From positions 3,658,001 through 3,722,000 of the forward strand of contig NC_010694.1 in NCBI RefSeq assembly GCF_000026185.1: DNA of 64,000 nucleotides, written 5' to 3'. A program made the position numbers and the translations under genes. The notes under the pieces were generated by a model. The model made no database searches. It worked only from the letters and a program-made list of their open reading frames with translations, and was not told the origin of the DNA. Position 1 is the first letter of the stretch, and each line of letters starts with the position of its first letter. This DNA is from Erwinia tasmaniensis Et1/99. Lineage in GTDB: Bacteria > Pseudomonadota > Gammaproteobacteria > Enterobacterales > Enterobacteriaceae. Of this stretch, positions 36,153 through 46,569 are shown one piece after another.

Positions 36153-36905
36153 TCACCGGGTAAGCGGGGCATAAATATCAAAGCGATGGCTTTTGGTATT
36201 CACCGCATTTGGCGTAGTGAGGCCCGCTAACGGCGGCGCGTAGTCTGGACGCTTTACCACTACGCGCTTCTTCGCCAAGGTGCGCGCTGGCTGTAGCAGC
36301 CCGTCGGCATCTTCATCAGCGCCGACCAGTGACTGGAATACGCGCATCTCTTTTTTCACCAACGCACTTTTTTGCTTATGCGGATACATCGGATCAAGAT
36401 ACACCACGTCCGGCTGTGGAGTGATATCGGTGAGCGCAGACAGGCTGGAAGCATGCAGCAGCGTCAGATTTTCGCGTAGCCAGGGGCCGATCTCGACATC
36501 GGCATAGCCACGGCGTAAGCCATCATCGAGCAGCGCTGCCACCACCGGGTTACGTTCCAACATACGCACCCGGCAGCCGAGCGCAGCCAAAACAAAGGCA
36601 TCGCGCCCCAACCCTGCCGTGGCATCGACCACATCCGGCAGGTAGCCACTTTTGATGCCAACGGCTTTTGCCACCGCCTCACCCCGGCCACCGCCAAATT
36701 TACGTCGGTGCGCCATCGCCCCGCTGACAAAATCAACGAATATGCCGCCGAGTTTTGGCTCATCGCGCTTGCGCAGTTCGAGATGCTGCGGCGTCAGAAC
36801 CAACGCCATCGGCGCGCTGTCATCATGTTCCAGCTGCCACCGGGCGGCTAAAACAGATAAGGCGCCGTCTCCGGCGCCTGATTCATCTAATAAACAGATG
36901 TTCAC
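36153..36905 (-). CDS. rsmJ: 16S rRNA m2G1516 methyltransferase (GTG start)
   Basis: 250-residue SAM-dependent methyltransferase that modifies G1516 of 16S rRNA in E. coli. The SAM site [20 protein letters not shown] (about 105-124) and the catalytic region [22 protein letters not shown] are intact. The start is GTG at 36905, matching E. coli (MKICLIDETG) in length and register; upstream open codons overlap prlC. It lies 7 bases after the prlC stop, on the same strand, as in E. coli, so prlC-rsmJ is an operon. Confidence 0.93.
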   Translation of the reverse strand: MNICLLDESGAGDGALSVLAARWQLEHDDSAPMALVLTPQHLELRKRDEPKLGGIFVDFVSGAMAHRRKFGGGRGEAVAKAVGIKSGYLPDVVDATAGLGRDAFVLAALGCRVRMLERNPVVAALLDDGLRRGYADVEIGPWLRENLTLLHASSLSALTDITPQPDVVYLDPMYPHKQKSALVKKEMRVFQSLVGADEDADGLLQPARTLAKKRVVVKRPDYAPPLAGLTTPNAVNTKSHRFDIYAPLTR

Positions 36906-36912
36906 TGATGGC

Positions 36913-38970
36913 TTACCCTTCGCTGCCCTGTTCTTTAATACCGTAATGTACCAGCATCGCATCCAGCTTGGGTTCGCGACCACGGAAGCGGCGGAACAGC
37001 GCCATCGGCTCTTCAGAGCCGCCGCGCGTCAGGATGTTATCCAGGAAGGACTGCCCGGTTTCACGGTTGAAGATCCCCTCCTCTTCAAAACGCGACCAGG
37101 CGTCTGCCGCCAGCACGTCGGCCCACAGATAGCTGTAGTAACCCGCCGCGTAGCCTCCGGCAAAGATGTGGCTAAAGGCGTGGGGGAAACGGCCCCATTC
37201 TGGCCCAGGCATCACGGCAACCTGTTTCTTAATCTCTTTCAGCATATCAAGGATCTGCGCACCTTTAGCCGGGTCAAACTCGGCGTGCAGGCGGAAGTCA
37301 AACAGACCGAACTCCAGCTGACGCAGAATAAACAGCGCCGCCTGATAGTTCTTCGCCGCCAGCATTTTTTCCAGCAGCGCCTGCGGCAGCGGTTCGCCCG
37401 TTTCATAATGACCGGAGATAAACGCCAGCGCCTCCGGCTGCCAGCACCAGTTTTCCATAAACTGGCTTGGCAGCTCGACCGCATCCCAGGGCACGCCGTT
37501 AATGCCGGACACGCCGGGGGCTTCAATGCGCGTCAGCATGTGGTGCAGGCCGTGGCCGAACTCATGGAACAGGGTAGTCACTTCATTATGGGTGAACAGC
37601 GCAGGCTTGCCGCTGACCGGGCGGTTAAAGTTGCAGGTCAGGTAGGCTACCGGTTTTTGCAGGCTGCCGTCAGCTTTGCGCATTTGGCCCACGCAATCAT
37701 CCATCCAGGCACCGCCACGCTTGTGCTCGCGCGCATACAGGTCAAGGTAGAAACTGCCGCGCAGCTCGCCGCTTTCGTCGAACAGGTCGAAGAAACGCAC
37801 GTCCGCATGGTAAACATCAACATCATGGCGCTCTTTAGCGGTAATGCCATAAATGCGTTTTACCACTTCAAACAGGCCACCAAGCGCACGCTGCTCTGGG
37901 AAATACGGACGCAGCTGTTCATCGCTGATGGCGTACAGATGCTGCTTCTGCTTTTCACCGAAATAGGTCAGATCCCAGGGTTGCAGATCGTCCACGCCGT
38001 GCTCTTTTTTGGCAAAGGCACGCAGCTCGGCCAGCTCCTGCTCCGCCTGTGGGCGGGCGCGCTTCGCCAGGTCGCTAAGGAAATCGGTCACCTGGGCCGG
38101 GTTTTCCGCCATTTTAGTCGCCAGCGATTTGTCGGCATAGGAGGCAAAGCCCAGCAGCTGGGCAAGCTCATGACGCAACGCCAGCTCTTCTGCCATCACC
38201 GCGCTGTTATCCCACTGACCGGCATTTGGCCCCTGATCGGAGGCGCGGGTCGAATAGGCGCGATACAGCTCTTCGCGCAGCGCCTGATTATCGCAGTAGG
38301 TCATCACCGGCAGATAGCTTGGAATATCCAGCGTCAGCAACCAGCCATCCTGCTCTTTGGCTTCCGCCTGGGCCTTCGCCGCCGCCAGCGCGCTTTCCGG
38401 CATACCGGCAAGCTCACTTTCATCCGTAATCAGTTTGCTCCAGCCCATCGTGGCATCGAGCACGTTGTTGCTGTAGGTTGAGCCAAGCTCCGACAGGCGC
38501 GCGGCGATTTCGCCATAGCGCTGCTGTTTCTCTTTCGATAGCCCGATGCCGGACAGCTCAAAGTCACGCAGGGCGTTATCCACCGCTTTTTTCTGCGCAA
38601 CGTCCAGAGGCGCATAGTTCTCACCCTCTTTCAGATCGCGATACGCCTGGTACAGCCCCTCATGCTGGCCCACCCAGGTGCTGTACTCTGACAGCAGCGG
38701 CAGGGTCTGCTCGTAAGCCTGACGCAGTTCCGGGCTGTTTTTTACCGAGTTAAGATGGCTGACCGGTGAGAACAGGCGGCTGAGATGGTCATCCACTTCC
38801 GCTAACGGCTGCACCAGGTTATCCCAGCTGTAGGGAGCCCCCAGGGCCACGACCTGCTCTACCGCTGCGCGACATGTATCCAGCGCCTCCGTCACGGCTG
38901 GCACCACATGTTCAGGTTTTATCGCAGAGAAAGGGGGAAGCGTAAAAGAGGAGAGTAACGGATTGGTCAT
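36913..38970 (-). CDS. prlC: oligopeptidase A
   Basis: 685-residue M3-family zinc metallopeptidase, a few residues longer than E. coli PrlC (680). The zinc motif [13 protein letters not shown] (about residue 470) carries HEFGH, with a third ligand glutamate downstream near [15 protein letters not shown]. It degrades peptides, including cleaved signal peptides, in the cytoplasm; in E. coli it is a heat-shock gene. The C-terminus ends [11 protein letters not shown], five residues beyond E. coli. It is the first gene of the prlC-rsmJ operon. Confidence 0.95.
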   Translation of the reverse strand: MTNPLLSSFTLPPFSAIKPEHVVPAVTEALDTCRAAVEQVVALGAPYSWDNLVQPLAEVDDHLSRLFSPVSHLNSVKNSPELRQAYEQTLPLLSEYSTWVGQHEGLYQAYRDLKEGENYAPLDVAQKKAVDNALRDFELSGIGLSKEKQQRYGEIAARLSELGSTYSNNVLDATMGWSKLITDESELAGMPESALAAAKAQAEAKEQDGWLLTLDIPSYLPVMTYCDNQALREELYRAYSTRASDQGPNAGQWDNSAVMAEELALRHELAQLLGFASYADKSLATKMAENPAQVTDFLSDLAKRARPQAEQELAELRAFAKKEHGVDDLQPWDLTYFGEKQKQHLYAISDEQLRPYFPEQRALGGLFEVVKRIYGITAKERHDVDVYHADVRFFDLFDESGELRGSFYLDLYAREHKRGGAWMDDCVGQMRKADGSLQKPVAYLTCNFNRPVSGKPALFTHNEVTTLFHEFGHGLHHMLTRIEAPGVSGINGVPWDAVELPSQFMENWCWQPEALAFISGHYETGEPLPQALLEKMLAAKNYQAALFILRQLEFGLFDFRLHAEFDPAKGAQILDMLKEIKKQVAVMPGPEWGRFPHAFSHIFAGGYAAGYYSYLWADVLAADAWSRFEEEGIFNRETGQSFLDNILTRGGSEEPMALFRRFRGREPKLDAMLVHYGIKEQGSEG

Positions 38971-39176
38971 AGCGCAGTCCTGTAATCATTGTATGGGCAA
39001 TCCATCTAACATGGGGGTAAGTGGAGTGAAAATCAATGCTGCGGTGCGCAAGCTCGTTCGGCCGCTTTTGTTCTAATGCGCTTTAGGCAATTTACGATTT
39101 GCCACGGCTAAAGGGGCATTGCATACTGCCACGTCCTAAAATCCCCACGATCTCATTAAAAACAGGGAGTGTCTCT

Positions 39177-39998
39177 ATGTGGTATGTTTTGGCAGCCTCA
39201 CTGCTGCTACTGCCGCTCTATCTGCGCGGCGCAATGGTGCTGCTGTTCGTCGCGCTGGGGCTGGCTATCAGTCACCAGACATTGTCAGCACCCGGCATCG
39301 TCGCACTGGCGTTAATCGGCATTGTCGCCATCTATTGCCGTTGGCAGAAAAAGTCTGGGCCCGTTTCTCTGGTCGGGGAATTTATTCTGGTCGCCAGCGC
39401 CGTCGCCCTGATGCTGCATCTTATCCCTGGCTTCCATAATCTGCCGATCGTTTCCGGCGTGCAGGTCGGGCCGCAGAGCGCGCCGTTTACCTTCTATTAT
39501 AATCTCGATAAAGCCCTGATCCCGTTTCTACTGCTGGCCTGTCTGCCCGGCCTGTTACAGCGCCCGGCTAAAGCACCGTCTAACCCGGTGTGGTGGCTGG
39601 TTCTGCTGATGTCCATGCCGCTGCTGCTGCTGGCAGCCACCCTTGCCGGGGGGCTGAAGGTAGAGCCGCATCTGCCGGAGTGGCTGGGCGCGTTTATGCT
39701 GGCCAATCTGTTTTTTGTCTCGATGGCGGAAGAAGCGCTGTTCCGTGGCTACCTTCAACAACGGCTGAGCAAGCTGCTCGGCGATAAGCCAGCCCTGTTA
39801 ATTGCCGCACTGCTATTCGGCTGCGCGCATTTCTCTGGCGGACCGTTGCTGGTACTGTTTGCTACGCTTGCCGGGCTGATCTACGGCCTGGCCTGGATGT
39901 GGAGCGGCCGCCTCTGGGTAGCCACTCTGATGCACTTTTCCTTTAATATGCTGCACCTGCTGTTCTTCACCTACCCGGTGTTACAGCAGCCGGGCTAA
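39177..39998 (+). CDS. CPBP-family intramembrane protease
   Basis: 273-residue membrane protein with about eight helices. The CPBP (Abi, Rce1-like) motifs are present: EEALFRGYLQQRL (EExxxR, about 190-202), LLFGCAHFSGGPL and LMHFSFNMLHLLF (HxxxN/H). These residues form the active site of intramembrane glutamic proteases, so enzymatic function is likely, but the substrate is unknown. The ATG at 39177 follows GGGAG; the frame is open 26 codons upstream. It is divergent from prlC. In bacteria such genes are often linked to peptide or bacteriocin immunity, but nothing here shows that. Confidence 0.78.
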   Translation: MWYVLAASLLLLPLYLRGAMVLLFVALGLAISHQTLSAPGIVALALIGIVAIYCRWQKKSGPVSLVGEFILVASAVALMLHLIPGFHNLPIVSGVQVGPQSAPFTFYYNLDKALIPFLLLACLPGLLQRPAKAPSNPVWWLVLLMSMPLLLLAATLAGGLKVEPHLPEWLGAFMLANLFFVSMAEEALFRGYLQQRLSKLLGDKPALLIAALLFGCAHFSGGPLLVLFATLAGLIYGLAWMWSGRLWVATLMHFSFNMLHLLFFTYPVLQQPG

Positions 39999-40098
39999 GG
40001 GGCATTCTTATCTTTGTACCGCCCGAGAGCAACATATCTGTACCACAACGAACGGCAAGCTAATGTCTTACCGGATTGAGTTCATCGTTCGAGATGAA

Positions 40099-40118
40099 GG
40101 GCAGCCGAAAGGCTGCCC
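40099..40118. terminator. strong GAAA-loop hairpin downstream of the orphan gene
   Basis: GGGCAGCC (40099-40106) and GGCTGCCC (40111-40118) form a perfect 8-bp stem with a GAAA loop. On the minus strand it follows the orphan gene by 30 bases, but only TTCATCT follows the stem, a weak U-tract. It could serve either converging transcript. Confidence 0.4.
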
Positions 40119-40148
40119 GAAAACGTCACAACCGCAGCCTCAAATTGA

Positions 40149-40682
40149 TCATGATGGGTCGATGCCGTTCTGAGTTATCGGCAAGCTCTGCGACTTACCT
40201 GACTCTATTCCCTTCAGCATATTCATGACCGTCATTACCAATGAGGGAGATTTCAGCGGTTCGTACCGCCGGTCTCTATACAAAGTGGGAGAACCGTCGA
40301 TGTCGCGCTTACCCAGTTTGGCGCTTTCCGCTTCCTTGATAACTGGCACTGGCAAGCTCTGGGGCTTTTTCGACTGCTTTAGTTGGCCTTGATTCGAGCT
40401 GCAACGACTCCTCTCTGACGTTTTTGCCTGTGTAAAATTATAGGTCACACTCGTGCTTTGAACAGAGCGGGCGGTTGGCTTCAAGTTTCGCCTGATATCC
40501 AGCAGCATGGACGGGGTGAGAACCTCATGCGCTATACTCGCTTTATGCGCAGTAGCACAGTTTTTCCCCTGTGGGGTATTCTCAACGCTCATAAAGTGAT
40601 GCAGCACCCTTCTGACGTTTCCCTGTAGGGAGGGATTACGATATGTATTAATAAACTGACTGGTGACAACGTTCCAAACCAT
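40149..40682 (-). CDS. unrecognised 177-residue polar protein
   Basis: No family is recognised. The gene is supported by a near-ideal ribosome-binding site (AAAAAGGAG, then TTTTATT, then ATG) and an uninterrupted frame. The protein begins MVWNVVTSQFINTYRNPSLQ. It is polar and rich in serine, lysine, asparagine and glutamine (for example KTSERSRCSSNQGQLKQSKK), has no signal peptide or membrane helix, and looks partly disordered. Composition is more AT-rich than the flanking core genes, and a long AT-rich region lies upstream, which suggests acquisition. Basic, serine-rich proteins of this kind are sometimes secreted effectors, but no hrp box was found upstream, so this is only a thought. Confidence 0.55.
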   Translation of the reverse strand: MVWNVVTSQFINTYRNPSLQGNVRRVLHHFMSVENTPQGKNCATAHKASIAHEVLTPSMLLDIRRNLKPTARSVQSTSVTYNFTQAKTSERSRCSSNQGQLKQSKKPQSLPVPVIKEAESAKLGKRDIDGSPTLYRDRRYEPLKSPSLVMTVMNMLKGIESGKSQSLPITQNGIDPS

Positions 40683-41602
40683 AATAAAACTCCTTTTTCA
40701 ATATTATCACCCTGTATAAAGAGGGCACTCATTCGACATGACGACTGCTGGATGTTCATACAGAATAAAAAATCTCTGGGAAAAAATCTATTTTCCCCAG
40801 AATTTCACCACGCCTTTCTTTCCAGATAACCACCGACAACAAAAACTCAAAATAGCGGATATAAAAACACATGTCTTACAAACTTTCGTAATATGAGATC
40901 TCACTCTTACTTGATCAATTAGTGATAGAAAGCGGAACCGTCGCCGCCTGATGGCGTGAAGTCATTACTCGTCACCCCAGGTTACCCATGGGATAACCTT
41001 CAGCCATACCACAATAGACATCGTTCTCTGCATCAATTTTTAATAAAACGCATAGCGGCCTGTGCTCTATCTTTCCTGATTTTTTCGCTAATGTCACTGG
41101 CAGACTAATTTAATCCAATAACTTTTTTTCTCTCTTTCACCTCACCGAAAGTTTTTTATTTTCAATATCATTTAAGAGTTGATGTCTATTTATGACAATT
41201 AATGAAAACCTTATTTATGATTGATATCACGCTGAACGACAGCTTTTTATCTGTCGAGTTTAAGCATTTCACTTTCATCGTGACATTCACTTTTCGTGAG
41301 TAGCGAGATGGCATAAATATTTGCGTCAGTACTATGCGATTTTTACCGTTAAGAGAATGTTCATCCTGTTATCGATAAAGCACGGCCGGGGTTTGATTCA
41401 CTGAGCGCCGATTGCCCGGCAAAAGCCGAAGAACGGCAGCCCATACGGGGCCGATCCCTGATATAATCCCTCGCCTTAAGAGGTTCTCATGCTTTTTCCT
41501 GCATCCGCTGCTGTGCGCCGTTCTGTGGGTAATCCGTGGGGTAATAATTGTGAAAATTGATTCACTATCAATTAAAACCTTATAAAATCAACAGGATAAA
41601 AA
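40683..41602. other. 920-bp AT-rich region upstream of the orphan gene and rlmJ
   Basis: No gene, RNA or repeat is recognised. It is strongly AT-rich between about 40740 and 41370, contrasting with the surrounding genes. A TATAAT-like sequence at 41461-41466, within CTGATATAATCCC, is a possible rlmJ promoter. It may be the residue of an insertion between the prlC/CPBP genes and rlmJ. Confidence 0.4.
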
Positions 41603-42445
41603 ATGCTCAGTTACCGCCACAGTTTTCATGCTGGCAACCACGCCGACGTTCTTAAACATACCGTACAAAGCCTGATTATCAGTTCGCTGAATGAGAAAGA
41701 TAAGCCTTATCTCTATCTCGATACTCACGCGGGGGCCGGACGCTACCAGCTTAGCGGTGAACATGCGGAGCGCACCGGAGAGTATCTGGAAGGCATCGCC
41801 CGCATCTGGCAGCAGGATAATATACCGGAAGAGCTGGCGGCCTATATCGGCGTGGTCAAAAATCTTAACCCCGGCGGCAAGCTGCGCTATTACCCTGGGT
41901 CACCGTTGATTGCCCGCTTCCTGCTGCGCGAATGCGACAGGTTGCAGCTGACCGAACTGCACTCCAGCGACTTCCCGCTGCTGCGCAATGAATTTCTGAA
42001 AGACGACCGCGCACGCACTGAACGTACCGACGGCTATCAGCAGCTGAAATCTAAACTGCCGCCGCCGTCACGCCGAGGTCTGATCCTGATCGATCCGCCC
42101 TATGAGATGAAAAGCGACTATCAGGATGTGGTTAAAAGCATTCAGGAAGGTTACAAGCGCTTTGGCACCGGGGTGTTTGCGTTGTGGTATCCGGTGGTGT
42201 TACGCCAGCAAATCAAGCGCATGTGCAACGAACTGGAAGCCACCGGCATCCGCCGTATTTTGCAGATTGAGCTGGCGGTACGCCCGGACAGCGATCAGCG
42301 TGGCATGACGGCCTCCGGCATGATCGTGATTAACCCGCCGTGGAAGCTGGAGCAGCAGATGAAAAACGTGCTGCCGTGGCTGCATAAGGTGCTGGTCCCA
42401 GCGGGAACCGGCCACACCAAAGTCAGCTGGATTGTGCCGGAATAA
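41603..42445 (+). CDS. rlmJ: 23S rRNA m6A2030 methyltransferase
   Basis: 280-residue protein equal in length to E. coli RlmJ (YhiR). It starts MLSYRHSFHAGNHADVLKHT, which in E. coli is nearly identical, and contains YLDTHAGAGRY for SAM binding and the N6-adenine methyltransferase signature LILIDPPYEMKSDY (DPPY). It methylates A2030 of 23S rRNA; in E. coli it has also been linked to use of DNA as a carbon source. A single-gene unit, convergent with rnz. Confidence 0.95.
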   Translation: MLSYRHSFHAGNHADVLKHTVQSLIISSLNEKDKPYLYLDTHAGAGRYQLSGEHAERTGEYLEGIARIWQQDNIPEELAAYIGVVKNLNPGGKLRYYPGSPLIARFLLRECDRLQLTELHSSDFPLLRNEFLKDDRARTERTDGYQQLKSKLPPPSRRGLILIDPPYEMKSDYQDVVKSIQEGYKRFGTGVFALWYPVVLRQQIKRMCNELEATGIRRILQIELAVRPDSDQRGMTASGMIVINPPWKLEQQMKNVLPWLHKVLVPAGTGHTKVSWIVPE

Positions 42446-42453
42446 CCGCGCTT

Positions 42454-42491
42454 TGCCGGAGCAGGATCGCCTTCCCGCCCCTGCTCCGGCA
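42454..42491. terminator. 12-bp hairpin between convergent rlmJ and rnz
   Basis: TGCCGGAGCAGG (42454-42465) pairs perfectly with CCTGCTCCGGCA (42480-42491), with a 14-base loop. Neither side has a T-run, so it may act with Rho or simply stabilise 3' ends. Confidence 0.45.
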
Positions 42492-42528
42492 GACGAAATG
42501 CCCCTTCACGGAGTACACAGCACGCGTT

Positions 42529-43443
42529 TTAACAGGGAAACAGCGCAAAGTCGTGCGCCATCTCGGTATGCGGGAATACCGCCCGGCACTCCGCCAGCAG
42601 CCGCTCGCAGTCATGATGCAGATAGCGTGAACTGAGATGCGTAATAATCAATTTTTTCGCCCCACTCTGCTGCGCGACCCGTGCCGCCTGTACCGTTGAA
42701 GAGTGGCCGCGCCCGTTGGCTTTCTCCTCCATCGCCACTTCCAGCGTCGCCTCATGCACCATGATATCCACCCCGGCCGCCAGCTCAGACGCCGCCGCCG
42801 TCGGTGAGGTATCACCAAAAATCGCCAGACTGCGCCCTTTGATCTTGCTGCCGACGTAATCCCAGCCGTTGATAACACGCCCGTCATCCAGCGTCACGCT
42901 GCGCCCCTGCTTGAGCTGGTAGAAATGAGGCCCCGCCGGAACGCCGTGTGCCGCCAGCTTTTGTGCATCAAGCGCGCCGGGCTTATCGAGCTCGTCAATG
43001 CGGTAGCCGTAGCACTCTACCGGATGGGTCAGCGGGTAGGCGGTAACGCGAAAATGCGCGTCCTGGAATACTTCTCCCGCGCTGATTTCGATAATCTCCA
43101 GCGGGAAAGTCAGCCAGGAGCCGCTAAGGCTAAGGCTGGTTTCAACGAAGGTTTTTATCCCGGCTGGCCCGTATAGCGTCATGGGTTCCACACAGCCATT
43201 CATTGAACGGCTGGTCAGCAGCCCCGGCAGACCAAAGAGATGATCGCCGTGCAGATGAGTGATAAAGATCTTTTCGATCCTGCCGGGTTTGATCGGGGTG
43301 CGCAGGATCTGATGCTGGGTGCCTTCGCCACAGTCAAACAGCCAGGTCGCATTGCGCACGCCGTGCAGGTCCAGCGCGATGCTGGTAACGTTACGCTCGC
43401 GGCTTGGCGTACCGGCCCCGGTTCCTAAAAACTGCAAATGCAT
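42529..43443 (-). CDS. rnz: ribonuclease Z / RNase BN
   Basis: 304-residue metallo-beta-lactamase-fold nuclease close to E. coli ElaC/RNase BN (305). The zinc motif [16 protein letters not shown] carries HxHxDH, with further ligands in IFGDTSPT and MVHEATL, and [11 protein letters not shown] near the end. It trims tRNA 3' ends or acts as exo/endonuclease. The ATG at 43443 is chosen ([18 protein letters not shown]); 14 upstream codons have no homology. In E. coli elaC lies elsewhere on the chromosome, so its position next to rlmJ is a rearrangement relative to E. coli. Confidence 0.92.
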   Translation of the reverse strand: MHLQFLGTGAGTPSRERNVTSIALDLHGVRNATWLFDCGEGTQHQILRTPIKPGRIEKIFITHLHGDHLFGLPGLLTSRSMNGCVEPMTLYGPAGIKTFVETSLSLSGSWLTFPLEIIEISAGEVFQDAHFRVTAYPLTHPVECYGYRIDELDKPGALDAQKLAAHGVPAGPHFYQLKQGRSVTLDDGRVINGWDYVGSKIKGRSLAIFGDTSPTAAASELAAGVDIMVHEATLEVAMEEKANGRGHSSTVQAARVAQQSGAKKLIITHLSSRYLHHDCERLLAECRAVFPHTEMAHDFALFPC

Positions 43444-43462
43444 AATCAGCAGGCTCCGTTGA

Positions 43463-46400
43463 TTATTGTGCCGGGGGTTGCGCACCCATTCCGCCGCCCT
43501 GGTCGAGCATATGCTGCATGCTTTGGGTCAATGAGGCTTTAAATGCCGGGTCATTGGCGTAAAGCTTATAGAGTTCAAGCTCATCTTTCCGGCGCAGTAG
43601 CATAATTTCCCTCAGCATTTTGTCAAATGCCAGCTGCCGGTTGTGCGGGTCCGGGTTATTTTGATACTTGGCTGCAAAGTCCGGATGGCTGCGCACGCTA
43701 TTGACCATATTCACAAACTTAACTTTCTGCTCCTCTGGCGTGGCGCTCCACCCCTGGAACCAGCGTTCATTGAAGTTGCGAATAATATCATCCAGCGGAT
43801 CGGCCTCTCTTTCTGTACCGTACGCACCTCTGGGATTCGGGTTCTGAGGATCAACTTCCGTTTCAGCGGCATCCAGCCTGATACCATGACCCAGCCTGAC
43901 CCGCTGTAAGCCATAAGAGCTTAAATCTACCGACTCCAGTAATTTGTCGAACGCATCTGCGTCCGGATCTTCTACGATCAGCTTAGGGATCAGGAACTTC
44001 AGAAACCAGAACAATTTTTCCCATGCCACAATCTCATAAGGCATGATCGATGCCATCTGGCCGTAAATCTTAACAAATTGCTTGGCCTTAATTTTAAAAT
44101 CTATTTTTTGCTCTGGCTCCAGTTCCAGTTCGCTTTCAAAGCGTGCCGTCGCCCTGTCTATAATGGGGCTTAACGTTTGCGCATCTTCATTATTGAAATA
44201 GCGCACAACAAAATCTTCGACTTCGTACCACTCATACACGCCCACCTCATCCATCTCATCCTTCAGTTCATGAAGCACGTTGACATCGGTCGCCTGGGAC
44301 AGCGACGTGGCGGTATAGAAGGGGTTAAATGCCGTCTGGACATCTTCGACAGAGTTGAAGAAATCCAGCACAAACAGGTCTTCGGTTTTTTTACCCAACC
44401 TGGGCGCACTTCGGTTTAAACGCGAGAGCGCCTGTACGCACAGCACGCCGGTTAACTTCTTGTCGACGTACATGGCACATAATTTAGGCTGGTCAAAGCC
44501 GGTCAGGTATTTATTGGCCACTACCAGCAGGCGAAACTCATCGCTATCAAAGGCCTCTTTGGTATCATTTTCCGCGAAGCCATTGATATCCGCTTCGGTA
44601 TATTCAATACCATCGACCTCTTTACTGCCGGAGAAGGCAATAAGCACCTTAAATGGATTGCCCTGCTGTTGCAGAATACGCTGAATGGCCTTGTAGTAAC
44701 GAATGGCTACCTCGATATTCTGCGTGATCACCATGCCCTTCGCTTTCCCCTTCAGCTTCTTCGCATTCACAATATGCGGAACAAAGTGTTCAAGCATGAT
44801 CTCGGCTTTGGTATCGATGGTCTGCTGACTACGCTCAACGTAAGCGCGCAATTTCTTTTGCGCTTTCTGACTATCAAACTCGGGATTATCGGCGATGGAC
44901 TTTTCGATCTCGTAATAGCTTCTGAAAGTCGTGTAGTTGGCCAGCACATCGAGAATAAAACCTTCTTCAATGGCCTGCTTCATCGAATAGAGATGAAAAG
45001 GTTTGAACGAACCGTCCTGCTGGCATTGGCCAAATTTTTCCAGGGTGCTGTTTTTCGGCGTGGCGGTGAAGGCCAGATAGGTGGCATTGCCGCGCATTTT
45101 ACGCGTGTTCATGGCCTGTAGGATTTTATCCTGGGCGTCTTCGGCCTCTTCCACCTGCGCTTTACCCATAGCACGGTTCATATTGTCATGGGCAGAGCCG
45201 GATTGGGAGCTGTGCGCTTCGTCAATGATCACCGCAAAACGCTTGTCGCTGAGATCGGCTATGCCGTCAATAATAAAGGGAAATTTCTGGATGGTGGTGA
45301 TAATGATCTTTTTACCACTTTCCAGCGCCTGCTTAAGCTCCGAGGATTTATACGCCGGGGCGATGATATTTTTGACCTCGGAAAATTCTTTGATGTTGTC
45401 ACGCAGCTGTTTATCCAACAGGCGTCTGTCGGTCACCACGATAACGGAATCAAATAGCGGTTGTTCTAAACTTTTGCCAGCAGCGGCGGCAGCAGAAAAG
45501 GGGTAGGTTTCAATTAACTGATAGGCCGCCCAGGTAATTGAATTGGACTTGCCTGACCCGGCCGAGTGTTGGATCAAATAGGTTTGACCAACCCCATAAG
45601 TCGCCGCATGGGCGACCAGCTGCCGAACCACATCAAGCTGATGATAACGCGGGAAAAACAGCGTGCGTTTTGCTAAGGCATCTTTGCTGCTGCCATCCAG
45701 ACGCACAAAATGCTGGATGATATTGGCCACGCTGTCGCGGGTAAAAATCGCCTGCCACAGATAAGCCGTTCTGTGCCCGTTGGGATTGGGTGGGTTGCCC
45801 TGGCCATGATGGTGGCCTTTATTGAACGGCAGGAAGAAGGTGCTTTTACCCGCCAGTTTGGTCGTCATATAGACTTCATCGGTATCCACCGCCATATGCA
45901 CCAGGCAGCGGCCAAAAGTCAGTAACGGCTGGGTGCTGTCCCGGTCTTCGCAGTACTGTTTTTGGCCGTGATAACGCGCGGTCTGCCCGGTCCAGGCATT
46001 TTTAAGTTCCAGCGTGGCGAAGGGAATGCCGTTGATAAACAGCACCATATCAATTTCTTGCAGCGGATTGCCCAGTGAATAGCGCACCTGTCTGGTGCAG
46101 CTAAATATATTTTCTGCAAAATTTTGCTTTATCTTTTCACTGCTGCTGGCCAGCGGAGCGGGAAACATCAGGTTAAAATGCGCGTCATCAACGCTTAACC
46201 CTTTTTTCAGCAGGTGCAATATGCCGTGTTTTTTAATCAGTCGGTCATAACGCTCAAGCAGCTTGCGCTGCCAGTCAGCCGGGTGGTTTTTTTGCAGTTT
46301 GGCCAGTTCCGGCGCATGGGTCCGGTTGAGATACTGCCAGAACAGGCGCTCGTCAAGAGCATACTGCTTATTGAAATCGACTGCCGACCCCGCCAGATAC

Positions 46401-46513
46401 CCTGCTGCGGCGTGCTGTGCTGCCAGCCCCGCCTTTCGCTCTTCAGCACTGACCCCCACCAGACTCTTTTCAATGGCTGATTCCAGCGCCTGCTCGTTAG
46501 TCTGACTGACCAT
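43463..46513 (-). CDS. hsdR: type I restriction enzyme R subunit
   Basis: 1016-residue motor and nuclease subunit. The N-terminal endonuclease motif is D155 (EIDMV) and E169-x-K171 (TLELKN). It is followed by superfamily 2 helicase motifs: Walker [10 protein letters not shown] (GSGKS 319-323), DEAH at 431-434, LAFTATP, and later [12 protein letters not shown] and VQALSRLNR. It cleaves unmodified DNA after translocation, in complex with HsdM and HsdS. It follows hsdS by 56 bases. All motifs are intact, so restriction is probably functional. Confidence 0.95.
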   Translation of the reverse strand: MVSQTNEQALESAIEKSLVGVSAEERKAGLAAQHAAAGYLAGSAVDFNKQYALDERLFWQYLNRTHAPELAKLQKNHPADWQRKLLERYDRLIKKHGILHLLKKGLSVDDAHFNLMFPAPLASSSEKIKQNFAENIFSCTRQVRYSLGNPLQEIDMVLFINGIPFATLELKNAWTGQTARYHGQKQYCEDRDSTQPLLTFGRCLVHMAVDTDEVYMTTKLAGKSTFFLPFNKGHHHGQGNPPNPNGHRTAYLWQAIFTRDSVANIIQHFVRLDGSSKDALAKRTLFFPRYHQLDVVRQLVAHAATYGVGQTYLIQHSAGSGKSNSITWAAYQLIETYPFSAAAAAGKSLEQPLFDSVIVVTDRRLLDKQLRDNIKEFSEVKNIIAPAYKSSELKQALESGKKIIITTIQKFPFIIDGIADLSDKRFAVIIDEAHSSQSGSAHDNMNRAMGKAQVEEAEDAQDKILQAMNTRKMRGNATYLAFTATPKNSTLEKFGQCQQDGSFKPFHLYSMKQAIEEGFILDVLANYTTFRSYYEIEKSIADNPEFDSQKAQKKLRAYVERSQQTIDTKAEIMLEHFVPHIVNAKKLKGKAKGMVITQNIEVAIRYYKAIQRILQQQGNPFKVLIAFSGSKEVDGIEYTEADINGFAENDTKEAFDSDEFRLLVVANKYLTGFDQPKLCAMYVDKKLTGVLCVQALSRLNRSAPRLGKKTEDLFVLDFFNSVEDVQTAFNPFYTATSLSQATDVNVLHELKDEMDEVGVYEWYEVEDFVVRYFNNEDAQTLSPIIDRATARFESELELEPEQKIDFKIKAKQFVKIYGQMASIMPYEIVAWEKLFWFLKFLIPKLIVEDPDADAFDKLLESVDLSSYGLQRVRLGHGIRLDAAETEVDPQNPNPRGAYGTEREADPLDDIIRNFNERWFQGWSATPEEQKVKFVNMVNSVRSHPDFAAKYQNNPDPHNRQLAFDKMLREIMLLRRKDELELYKLYANDPAFKASLTQSMQHMLDQGGGMGAQPPAQ

Positions 46514-46569
46514 AATGTTATTCGTCCTTATCCAGAATATGACTGCTTTTTGCCACCGGCGTGGTTGAT

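Noticed and set aside
36652..38481. 609-codon open frame antisense to rsmJ and prlC
   Set aside because: Long but fully opposite two well-conserved genes, with arginine-, histidine- and glutamine-rich low-complexity translation typical of a shadow frame.
40683..41000. hrp box upstream of the orphan gene
   Set aside because: GGAACC occurs at 40936 but on the wrong strand and without CCAC at the needed distance; no promoter of this type can be claimed.
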